Notes under the pieces: model-generated
Told to the model about the DNA's origin: nothing
Seen by the model: only the letters and a program-made list of their open reading frames with translations
The model's database searches: none
Source of the DNA: Dendronalium phyllosphericum CENA369
GTDB taxonomy: Bacteria; Cyanobacteriota; Cyanobacteriia; Cyanobacteriales; Nostocaceae
Length of the DNA stretch: 56,304 nt
Direction of reading: 5' to 3'
NCBI RefSeq assembly: GCF_016056275.1
Contig: NZ_JAECZA010000017.1
Span: 1 to 56,304 of the forward strand
Part shown: one piece after another, positions 33,558-42,500 of the stretch
Numbering within the stretch: position 1 is the stretch's first letter
Layout of the letters: the number at the start of each line of letters is the position of its first letter
Made by a program: the position numbers and the translations under genes

Positions 33558-36500
33558 ATGATGACAGACTCAGAAATCCGCGAACAAGGTTATAGCTATT
33601 TTTTGGCAGAAGCACCAGAGTTAGTACAAACTATCGAGCAAGAATTGTTTAGCTTGTCAGAAGATTATAGCATTGCAAAAATACATAATCTGATGCGGGC
33701 AACTCATACAATTAAAGGTGGAGCTGCTACCGTTGGGCTAGAACTAATTAAGACGATCGCTCATTCTCTAGAAGATGTATTTAAAGCTCTGTATAACCCA
33801 GATTTGCTAATTGATGCCGAATTACAAACTCTCTTACTCCAAGCTTACGAATGTTTGCACTTAGCATTAACAAAAGAGCTAACAGGAAGTAGTGTAGATG
33901 ATGAGGAAATTATTCAACGATCTACTTCAGTTTTTGCTCAATTACAAATAAAACTTGGCGATGATTTTGGTGCTGATACTCATATCCCTACTTCTCAAGA
34001 ATTAGGATTTGATATTGTTCAATCAATATTTGAAGTCGGGGTACAGCAACGCATTGAAAGTCTTAGAGAAGCTATTAAAAACCCTCCAGACAATCATAGT
34101 TTTGTAAATTTGCTAGTTTCGCAAGCTGAAGTGTTTCTGGGACTTGCAGAATCTTTAAACTTACCTGGATTTGGAGAAATTGCCAAAACAATTATAGCAG
34201 CACTGCAAGCAAATCCTACCCAGGTATGCCAAATTGCAGAAGTTGCTCTTGCCAATTTGCAGCAAGCACAAAAAGAGATTCTAGCAGGCGATCGCATTTC
34301 TGGTGGAACGCCTTCTCTAGCTTTACAAAAATTCGCATTAGCGGCATCTGTAGAATCACAATCTGATTTATCTACTACCCCAGCCCCAGCATTTGTAAGT
34401 ATTAGTGAAGAATTTTACCAATTTTTAACTACATCTGGCAATACTAAAAACGAACGGATCAAACCAACAACTGCCAAGTTATATTTAAAAGTAATTCAGT
34501 ATATTTTAGGTTGGTTTAACCATGAAATGGAAATACCAGAGTCAGAACTTGTATTGACTCTGCTGATTTCAAATAACGAGGAAGAAAATCAATTTATTTA
34601 TTTAGAAAATTGGTTAGGTAAGTTTCTTAATTTTGTGCGAGACGAAGCAGATAGTTACAATCTTTGTCTTTATCGTCACGGAGTCATTTTAATTATTTTA
34701 CTTGCTGTTGCTAAATTTCAGTATTCTGCATATAAAAATGATAATACTTCGATCTCGATCCAAAAACTGCAAAACAAAATCAGCCAGCTAGCAAAAGAAT
34801 ATAAAAAATACCCTCCTGTAACAGCTAAAGAAAAAAATTGGCTCGACAACCCTAAATTACAAAGGTTGTTATTCCTGAAAAAAATATCCGATCCAGCTGA
34901 TAGTCTTATAGAGACAATATGGGGAGGAAAAGTTGATACAAATACTAATAATGAAGTTGAACCCGATGGAACTACAGACAGTAATCAAATTAATAATCAT
35001 TTACAATCAGTCGATCCATGGTCTGCTAACGAACATCAAATTACAAATATTCCTACTTTAAATATCAAAGCTCACAAAAAAATAGAAGATAAATCCCAGT
35101 CTGATAAAACAAAAAAATTTCGCCAAAGTTCATTTGTACGTGTGGATACAGAGGGTCTGCAACGCATCAATTATTTAGCAGGAGAATTATTAATTCAGCA
35201 AAAACGCCGGAGTTTACATGACGAACAAATCCAAGAAATTATCGAACAATTATTACAGCGACTTAACAGACATCAAGAAACTTTAAATCAATTACGCGAT
35301 CTACCATTACAGAAACAAAACTTCACATCACAATACACACAAAATTTTGCTAGTGTGAACTTTGACGCTCTAGAAATGGATGTATATACAGAATTTAATT
35401 TGACGTTGAACGAAACTATAGAAGAAACACTACAACTACAAGAAACTACAGAGTCCCTTGATTTACTCCTCAAACAAGCTATTCAAATAAGTGAAAAAAA
35501 ACAGAATCTAGCTTTTAGTATCATCGATAATTTAGTAGAAGCGCGAATGTTACCATTAGGAAACATTCTTAATCGTTTTCCCCAAACGATCGAAAAGTTG
35601 GGGAATGCATATAACAAACTAGTAAAATTGAGACTCACTGGCACAAGAGTACTAGTAGATAAAGCCATTGCTGAAAAGCTTTACGAACCATTATTACACC
35701 TAGTACGGAACGCTTTTGACCATGGTATTGAATCTCCACAAATTCGCCGAGAAAATGGCAAACCAGAACAAGGTTCCATCGAAATCTGTGCTTATCATCA
35801 AGGAAGCCAAACTATTATCGAGGTTCGAGATGATGGACAAGGGTTAAATTTAGACAATCTTCGGAAAAAAGCTATTGAGCTTTATCACATAAAAACTGAA
35901 GAAAAAGCTAAAAACTATGCTGCTAATTTGACTGAATCAGAATTATTAGATTTAATGTTTTCGCCAGGATTTACCACCGTTGAGAAAGTAAGTGAAATTT
36001 CTGGACGCGGTATAGGATTAGATATTGTCCGTTCGCAAATACAGGCACTTAACGGTTCAGTTTCAGTACAATTCTTACCTAAACAGGGAACAACTTTTAT
36101 ACTTAAAATACCTTTTTCTATGACTACAGATAAATTAATGTTAGTCCAATCGAGAGGTGTTGTTTATGCCTTACTTTTGGATAGTATCGCAAAAATATTG
36201 ATTCCCTCAACTCAGCAAATTAAGGAGTATCAAGGAAAAAAAGTATTACATTGGAACACAGAGCAAGATGAAACTATAGTTAGTCTCCATAACCTTTCAG
36301 AATTGATGTCTTATCGCGGTTCGTTTTTCAACAGTGCCAGTTTACCCAGTGCGCCTACTAATAGTGGCACAGAAATTATGAAAAACCCCGTGCTTTTGCT
36401 GCGGCGAAATCAAGAAATTTTTGGTTTAGAAATCGACCAAATCATTGGCGAACAAGAACTAGTAATTAGACCTTTAGGAAATGCGATCGCTCCGCCAAAA

Positions 36501-37163
36501 TATATTTATGGTTGTAGTAGTTTAGCCAATGGTAATCTCATTTTAGTAATTGATGGTGCTCTATTACTAGAATCTAACGAAATGCAAACGACTCTTGATA
36601 TTGCAAAATTACCACCAGCTTATTCTGCTAGTAAAAATTCTTTGCAAATATCAGGATATCCCGCTCCATCAATCCCGTTACTTACTGCCTCTGCTTCTAT
36701 AGATACTATAGAACAACAACCAATTACGCCTCTAGAACCAAATAAGAAAACACCAAAAGTAGTTTTGATAGTCGATGATGCAATTAGTCTTCGACAAACT
36801 CTTTGTCTCACATTACAAAAGGCAGGCTATCAAGTAATACAAGCACAAAATGGAATCGAAGCTCTAGAGCAGTTGCAACAGCATCCTGAAATACAGATTG
36901 TGATTTCCGATTTAGAGATGCCACGAATGAATGGTTTTGAGTTATTAAGCAATCTCCGTCAAAACCCAGATTTCATTAAAATACCTGTAATTATTCTTAC
37001 GTCTCGTAGCGCTGATAAACATCGCCAACTTGCTCAAGAATTAGGCGTACAGGCTTATTTAACGAAACCTTATTTAGAGCATGAGTTTCTTTCTACTGTC
37101 GAAGGTCTAGTAAATAGCAATATGAACAATTTAACTACATTAGTTATGACTCAAACACAATAA
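33558..37163 (+). CDS. CheA-type hybrid histidine kinase (pixL/hmpE-like)
   Basis: The 1201-aa protein begins with an HPt domain whose phosphorylated His is His50 in LMRATHTIKGGAATVGL. A long, poorly conserved middle (about 160-490) replaces a classical P2. A dimerisation region follows (about 540-640), then an HATPase (about 680-860: HLVRNAFDHGIESPQIRREN, VRDDGQGLN, GRGIGLDIVRSQIQALNG), a CheW-like domain (about 865-1030) and a C-terminal receiver with Asp1118 in IVISDLEMPRMNGFEL. It should phosphorylate the REC and PATAN-REC proteins in response to the MCP. The ATG at 33558 is followed by a second ATG at 33561, and either could start. Gene order PATAN-REC, REC, CheW, MCP, CheA matches the pix, ptx and hmp operons. 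Confidence 0.92.
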   Translation: MMTDSEIREQGYSYFLAEAPELVQTIEQELFSLSEDYSIAKIHNLMRATHTIKGGAATVGLELIKTIAHSLEDVFKALYNPDLLIDAELQTLLLQAYECLHLALTKELTGSSVDDEEIIQRSTSVFAQLQIKLGDDFGADTHIPTSQELGFDIVQSIFEVGVQQRIESLREAIKNPPDNHSFVNLLVSQAEVFLGLAESLNLPGFGEIAKTIIAALQANPTQVCQIAEVALANLQQAQKEILAGDRISGGTPSLALQKFALAASVESQSDLSTTPAPAFVSISEEFYQFLTTSGNTKNERIKPTTAKLYLKVIQYILGWFNHEMEIPESELVLTLLISNNEEENQFIYLENWLGKFLNFVRDEADSYNLCLYRHGVILIILLAVAKFQYSAYKNDNTSISIQKLQNKISQLAKEYKKYPPVTAKEKNWLDNPKLQRLLFLKKISDPADSLIETIWGGKVDTNTNNEVEPDGTTDSNQINNHLQSVDPWSANEHQITNIPTLNIKAHKKIEDKSQSDKTKKFRQSSFVRVDTEGLQRINYLAGELLIQQKRRSLHDEQIQEIIEQLLQRLNRHQETLNQLRDLPLQKQNFTSQYTQNFASVNFDALEMDVYTEFNLTLNETIEETLQLQETTESLDLLLKQAIQISEKKQNLAFSIIDNLVEARMLPLGNILNRFPQTIEKLGNAYNKLVKLRLTGTRVLVDKAIAEKLYEPLLHLVRNAFDHGIESPQIRRENGKPEQGSIEICAYHQGSQTIIEVRDDGQGLNLDNLRKKAIELYHIKTEEKAKNYAANLTESELLDLMFSPGFTTVEKVSEISGRGIGLDIVRSQIQALNGSVSVQFLPKQGTTFILKIPFSMTTDKLMLVQSRGVVYALLLDSIAKILIPSTQQIKEYQGKKVLHWNTEQDETIVSLHNLSELMSYRGSFFNSASLPSAPTNSGTEIMKNPVLLLRRNQEIFGLEIDQIIGEQELVIRPLGNAIAPPKYIYGCSSLANGNLILVIDGALLLESNEMQTTLDIAKLPPAYSASKNSLQISGYPAPSIPLLTASASIDTIEQQPITPLEPNKKTPKVVLIVDDAISLRQTLCLTLQKAGYQVIQAQNGIEALEQLQQHPEIQIVISDLEMPRMNGFELLSNLRQNPDFIKIPVIILTSRSADKHRQLAQELGVQAYLTKPYLEHEFLSTVEGLVNSNMNNLTTLVMTQTQ

Positions 37164-37415
37164 AAATGCTGATTATTGACTAGTACTTAAGTAAATTATC
37201 AATTTAAAAGCAGAAAACTCAGTAGAAAAATAGTTTTGATTTTCATGAAGTAAATGTTCCAAAATCCCAAAAATATAGCACAATAAAATTACTAGTTTCT
37301 CTAAAGCTCTGGTTGCTGGCAACTCCCAAAATCGTCTTTTTATCTTTGGTGTGGTTTGAGCAGTGTTAACTCATAACTAAACTTACTTACCAATAGATAT
37401 TATGAGGTGATAATT

Positions 37416-37964
37416 ATGGATGCTAACAAGCTTCTCAATTTATATGCAGCAGGAGAACGGAAGTTTGATGGAGCTAATTTGCATCAGGTAAATCTTTATG
37501 ATGCAGACTTAAAAGGTGCAAATTTCACTGAAGCAGACTTAAGTGGAGCTAATCTCAGTCAAGCAAACTTGAGTGGATGTAATCTCAGTAGGGCAAATTT
37601 GACTGATGCCGACTTGAGTGGAGCTAACCTAAACAATGCCAACTTGAGTGAAGTGAACTTGATTGGTGCAGACTTAATTAGAGTCAATCTGGAAGCAACT
37701 AACTTAAGTCGTGCAGATTTGCGGAGTGCCAATTTAGGTCTGGCAAACCTAGCAGGTGCAAACCTTAGCGAGGCAGAAATGAGTGGGGCAGATTTGAGAA
37801 AAGCCAATCTCAGAAAGGCAAATTTGATTGGTAGCAATATCAGTGAAGCAGAATTCAGCGGTGCAGATTTCACAGAAGCAGTCATCACCGAACAAGAGAT
37901 GACTGGGGGAATGTTGCATATAGGCATATCCCATAAGTGGATAACTTGGGCTGGGAGTTATTAG
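37416..37964 (+). CDS. Pentapeptide repeat protein
   Basis: A 182-aa protein composed mostly of A(D/N)LSG-type pentapeptides from about residue 17 to 150 (GANFTEADLSGANLSQANLS and similar), which fold into a right-handed quadrilateral beta-helix. The function is unknown; such proteins can mimic DNA or act in stress responses. The start ATG at 37416 follows GAGGTG at 37404-37409; a GTG at 37407 is an alternative. The tail (MLHIGISHKWITWAGSY) does not follow the repeat. The TAG stop (37962-37964) lies inside the inverted repeat of a MITE-like element, so the natural end may have been lost or changed by the insertion. Confidence 0.82.
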   Translation: MDANKLLNLYAAGERKFDGANLHQVNLYDADLKGANFTEADLSGANLSQANLSGCNLSRANLTDADLSGANLNNANLSEVNLIGADLIRVNLEATNLSRADLRSANLGLANLAGANLSEAEMSGADLRKANLRKANLIGSNISEAEFSGADFTEAVITEQEMTGGMLHIGISHKWITWAGSY

Positions 37965-38077
37965 ACCTCTTGCAAAAGTTCTTTTTGCACTCTTGTGGGA
38001 AAAGGGTCTCATGTTAAAGGGGAAAGGGAAAATAACAAACCTTTCCCCCTTTTCCCGACTTCTGCAAGAAGTCTATT
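37960..38077. mobile_element. 118-bp MITE-like element
   Basis: Left terminal inverted repeat ATTAGACCTCTTGCAAAAGT (37960-37979) and right, read on the opposite strand, AATAGACTTCTTGCAGAAGT (38077-38058), match at 17 of 20 positions. Inside, AAAGGGGAAAGG pairs with CCTTTCCCCCTTT. No coding capacity. The left end lies on the stop codon of the pentapeptide gene. A 243-bp reading frame from 37995 crosses the right end and is not a gene. Confidence 0.75.
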
Positions 38078-38272
38078 AAAAAAATCGGTGGTAAGACTTT
38101 GCTTGGGGGAAGGTAAAAAGCGAGTAGAATGGTGGGCGACCTATTCTGAGCTTTTCCCTTTAACCTTTAACCTTTTCCCCTGCATTTATTTGGCAGTCCC
38201 TTTTACTTTCTACTCCCCACTCCTCAGATTGCGGTAGAATACAGCCCACAAGCTTGCGTTTGGGGTTGGGTA

Positions 38273-39364
38273 ATGACTTCTATAATTAATGTTAATTTAC
38301 CGCAGCAATCTTATGAAATTGCGATCGCACCTGCGAGTTTAGAACAACTGGGTCAATATATGACCGAATTGAAGTTAGGCAAGAAGGTTTTAGTTGTTTC
38401 TAATCCGACGATTTTTAAGCATTATGGAGAAAAAGCGATCGCATCGCTGAAATCTGCGGGATTTGAAGTAGGTAGCTGTTCTCTGCCAGCAGGCGAACGC
38501 TACAAAAACCTCAACTCTATCCAAAAACTCTACGATATTGCTTTAGAAAACCGTCTAGAACGTTCCTCCACAATGGCGGCTTTGGGGGGAGGTGTGATAG
38601 GTGATATGACGGGTTTTGCAGCGGCGACTTGGCTCAGAGGTATTAATGTAGTGCAAGTACCCACCACTCTTTTGGCAATGGTAGATTCGTCAATTGGTGG
38701 CAAAACTGGTGTGAATCATCCTCATGGCAAAAACTTGATTGGGGCATTCCATCAGCCGCGAGGAGTGTTGATTGACCCAGAAGTGTTAAAAACCCTCCCG
38801 ATGCGAGAGTTTCGGGCGGGAATGGCAGAAGTAATCAAATATGGCGTGATTTGGGATGCTGAGTTATTTTCCCAAATGGAAGCTAGTAAAAATCTCAATC
38901 AACTGCGTTACATCAAGCCCGAACTCATCAGCGCTATTTTAACGCGCTCTTGTCAAGCCAAAGCCGATGTTGTGAGCAAAGATGAAAAAGAAGCTGGATT
39001 GCGGGCAATTCTGAATTATGGTCATACCATCGGTCATGCAGTAGAAAGCTTGACGGGTTATCGTTTAGTGAATCATGGTGAAGCTGTTGCTATTGGCATG
39101 GTAGCAGCAGGACAAATTGCTGTGGACTTGGGACTTTGGCAACAGGAAGATGCAGAACGTCAAAACGCTTTAATTCAAAAAGCGGGTTTACCCACTAAGT
39201 TACCAGAAGGGATAGATATTGAAGGAATTATTGCAGCATTGCAATTAGATAAGAAAGTCAAAGCGGGTAAAGTTAGGTTTATTTTGCCAACACAGATTGG
39301 TGTAGTCCAAATTACAGATGATGTGCCATCAGACACTATTCGGCAGGTACTACAGGCAATGTAA
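38273..39364 (+). CDS. aroB: 3-dehydroquinate synthase
   Basis: AroB turns DAHP into 3-dehydroquinate, the second step of the shikimate pathway, using NAD+ and a divalent metal in the cytoplasm. The NAD and substrate segment is [20 protein letters not shown] (about residues 101-120) followed by [20 protein letters not shown] and [14 protein letters not shown], the family hallmark. Metal-ligand residues are in [14 protein letters not shown] (Glu), [20 protein letters not shown] (His) and HGEAVAIGM (His). At 363 aa it has normal family length. The start ATG lies at 38273, with GGTTGGGTA before it. No other shikimate gene is nearby. A MITE-like element is about 195 bp upstream. Confidence 0.97.
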   Translation: MTSIINVNLPQQSYEIAIAPASLEQLGQYMTELKLGKKVLVVSNPTIFKHYGEKAIASLKSAGFEVGSCSLPAGERYKNLNSIQKLYDIALENRLERSSTMAALGGGVIGDMTGFAAATWLRGINVVQVPTTLLAMVDSSIGGKTGVNHPHGKNLIGAFHQPRGVLIDPEVLKTLPMREFRAGMAEVIKYGVIWDAELFSQMEASKNLNQLRYIKPELISAILTRSCQAKADVVSKDEKEAGLRAILNYGHTIGHAVESLTGYRLVNHGEAVAIGMVAAGQIAVDLGLWQQEDAERQNALIQKAGLPTKLPEGIDIEGIIAALQLDKKVKAGKVRFILPTQIGVVQITDDVPSDTIRQVLQAM

Positions 39365-39462
39365 TTTATGAAGAGTAAAAGGGATTGGGGATTGGGGATT
39401 GGGTTATCAAACGCTCATATTATGGAATTCTGCTTTAACCCCTCCCAAATGCGGAGAATTTT

Positions 39463-39564
39463 GAATTATAGCGGTCGCCAGTAGTGTTAGGACATCAACA
39501 GACGATCAAACCTAGACACAAAAAGACTTTTCACCCAGTCACCAGTCTCCAGTCCCCAGCTATA
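39463..39564. mobile_element. 102-bp dispersed repeat, copy 1
   Basis: This 102-bp segment (GAATTATAGCGGTCGCCAGT to CCCCAGCTATAT) is nearly identical, in the opposite orientation, to 51918-52019. The ends read TATAGC and GCTATA, a short inverted repeat with TA at the outside, the pattern of MITEs mobilised by IS630/Tc1-type transposases. I saw three differences by eye. It lies between aroB and the convergent kinase/ATPase/histidine kinase gene. Confidence 0.8.
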
Positions 39565-39587
39565 TAAATAATTAAGCGAACTTGGTA

Positions 39588-42500
39588 TTACGCCTCGATT
39601 GGCAGCGTGACTATAAACTCCGTCTTCTCTTGCTCAATGGCATCTACTTCAATTGTGCCTCCATGAGCTTCCACTACAATTTGATGTGCGATCGCTAATC
39701 CTAATCCGGTTCCTTTGCCGACAGCTTTAGTGGTGAACAAATGGTCAAATACTTTCTGCTTCACTTCCTGGGACATTCCGACTCCGTTATCTGCAATCCG
39801 AATCACAACGTGCTGACTTGATTGGGCTACATGGGTTTTGATTGTAATGCAATTGGGTTTGGTGGCGATCGCTGCCATACTCTTCCCTAGATTAGATTCT
39901 TCTAGAGCATCAATGGCATTTGCTAACAAGTTCATAAATACTTGGTTGAGTTGTCCGGCAAAGCATTCTACTAAGGGTAGTACACCATAATTCTTAATCA
40001 CTTCAATTGCTGGACGGAATTCGTTGGCTTTTAAACGATGTCTCAGAATTAAAATTGTGCTGTCAATGCCATCGTGAAGGTTGAAGGGTGCTTTGTAATC
40101 TTTATCGGTTCTGGAAAAGGTTCGCAAACTATTGCTGATACTCCGAATGCGATTAGCGCCCAGATTCATCGAGTCGAGTAACTGGGGTAAATCTTCGCGC
40201 ACGTACTCTAGGTCGATCGCCTCAATTTCATCTGCGATTTCTGAACCAGGATCGGGAAACTTTTCTTGGTAAAGATTAATTAACCCTAACAAATCTTGCA
40301 CATAATCTTTAGCTGGTTCGATATTACCAGAAATGAAGCCAACGGGATTGTTGATTTCATGAGCAACGCCAGCCACTAGATTTCCCAAGGCTGACATTTT
40401 TTCACTCTGCACTAACTGTAACTGTATTTGCTGTACTTCTTGCAGCGATCGCTCTAATTGTTGACTATACTGTAGTGATTTTTGATACAGACGGGCATTT
40501 TCCAAAGAAATAGCTGCCTGAGTACAGAGAAGATTAAGGATATCAACGCGATTGTCAGTGAACGCGCCAATAGAGCGATTGTTTTCTAGATACAAAATAC
40601 CCAGCAACTTGCCTTGATGCAAAATTGGGCTACACAAAATACTTCTGGGCTGGTGCTGCTGAATGTATGAATCATTGGCAAATCTCGGATGTACCGTTGC
40701 ATCCAAAATCACCAATGGTTGCAAACTACGTTTCACCGTGTTGATTAAGCTCAAGGGTACTTCTAAGCTTTCTTCCATTGGTTGTGGGTGGAGTAGCGTT
40801 GCAGAATTATCTATATTGGCGATCGCTTGCACTAGCAAACGGCCGTTTTCAGACAGCAGCAACACACTCTTATCAGCTCCAGCATTTTCGAGAGCGACGT
40901 GCAATAAGCTAGAGACGAGTTTTTCTAATTCAATTTCCCTAGACAGGGTTTGAGAAGCTTTGAGAATCACGCCTAAATCTAAAGCAACAGAGGCATTGCT
41001 ATTACCTGAAGAAGAATTATGAGAACTGATCCGATTAGATACAACGATTGTTTCGTTAGTAGAAAAAGCAAAAGACTCTTGTTCGAGGATAGGAGCTAAA
41101 AGTTGGGGATAGCGAGTTTCTAAATCGGCAACTTTGGCTTTAGCTCCCCAACGGGTATAGCAGTAATAAGCCTCAATCATGTAATTTTGCGCGATGTGCT
41201 GTTTGCCCCAGTGAAGATAAAATTTAGCGGCGAGTTCGTTAGCGATCGCTTCTTGCTGGATGTAGCCTTGCTGTTTGGCATTCTTTATAGCTTGGTCATA
41301 CATTTCGATGGCATTAGCTTTGTTACCCAGCACCCGGTTTCTTTCCGCTTCGACCAAACACCACATATGTTGATAGTTCATGGGTGCATGAATTGCCCAT
41401 TCCTGCATCAGTGCTTGGTTTTCATCCACCTGTTGCAGATATTGCTGCTGCTCGCTGGCTGATACCTCTGGGTAATGCGCCAACAGCGCTAGAGACGAAT
41501 ACAGGTTATAATTTACGATATGAATTGTGGACATAGCAAAGTTTTGATATGGTTTTGCTAGTCGCAGATTTTCCACCGCATCACCATAATCTGCAAACAA
41601 ATAGGCAAGAATCAGTTTGTATAAATATACAAGAAATACGATGAAACCAAGATTATTTTGAGTCCAGATTGGCAACATTTCTGTTTCATTGCAACTCTCA
41701 CCAACCAAACGCAACTTATCAATTGCACGACCACTTAAATTCAATAAAAATTGTCTGCTGACTTTGCTATAAATTTGCTGATACTCTTGTTTTAAATTTT
41801 GAATAACTTCAAGATACTGAGCTTGCTTGTCAAGCACGACTTCTAACTCTAGCTCAGTATGAAAACAAAAATCGCAATATGTTGTAGCGTTGTAGCAAGC
41901 AAATTCTAAATCTCCAGTTTCCAATCCAACATGAAATCCTTCCTGCAAAGGTTCCAAGCAGATTTGTAAGTGTTCTTTCCAGTAGCGAATGTTGCCATTA
42001 AACATCATGTAAACTTTAGATTTCAGCTTCCTGCTATCAAAACGCTCTAACAGATCGATCGCTATCTGACCAAACTTATAGCCAGACTCAATATCCCCCC
42101 CACCACAGAGTAACAATCCATAGATGACATAGGCATAAGCGGCAAGGCTAGAATTGCCATATCTAATGCACAGACTGACCATTGTAAAGACAATTGATGG
42201 ATACATTTGGGGATGAGCAAGGTAAACCGCAGGGCCAACGGTCATCAAAATTCGCTGTGCTGCTAGTTTATCCGGGTCGGTCATTTCTGGCAGGTCAATT
42301 AATGCTTCAATCTCTAAGGTAGCGATCGCCTCTTGCTCTAAACTGACACCTAACATCTGCAAAATTTCTAACGCTACATCTAGCGCTGACTGCATCTGAG
42401 ACTGAGAAATTAAAGATTGAATTTTGATTTCGTAAACACTGGCTTTTTGTAATGTCTCTTTGACATTTTCTAGAAGCGTCTCTATATGCTGCTCTGCTTG

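Noticed and set aside
37559-37927. 122-codon minus-strand open frame opposite the pentapeptide gene
   Set aside because: It is an antisense shadow of a repetitive coding sequence, which naturally gives long open antisense frames.
37995-38237. 80-codon plus-strand open frame
   Set aside because: It is made of MITE and pyrimidine-rich intergenic sequence and has no family likeness.
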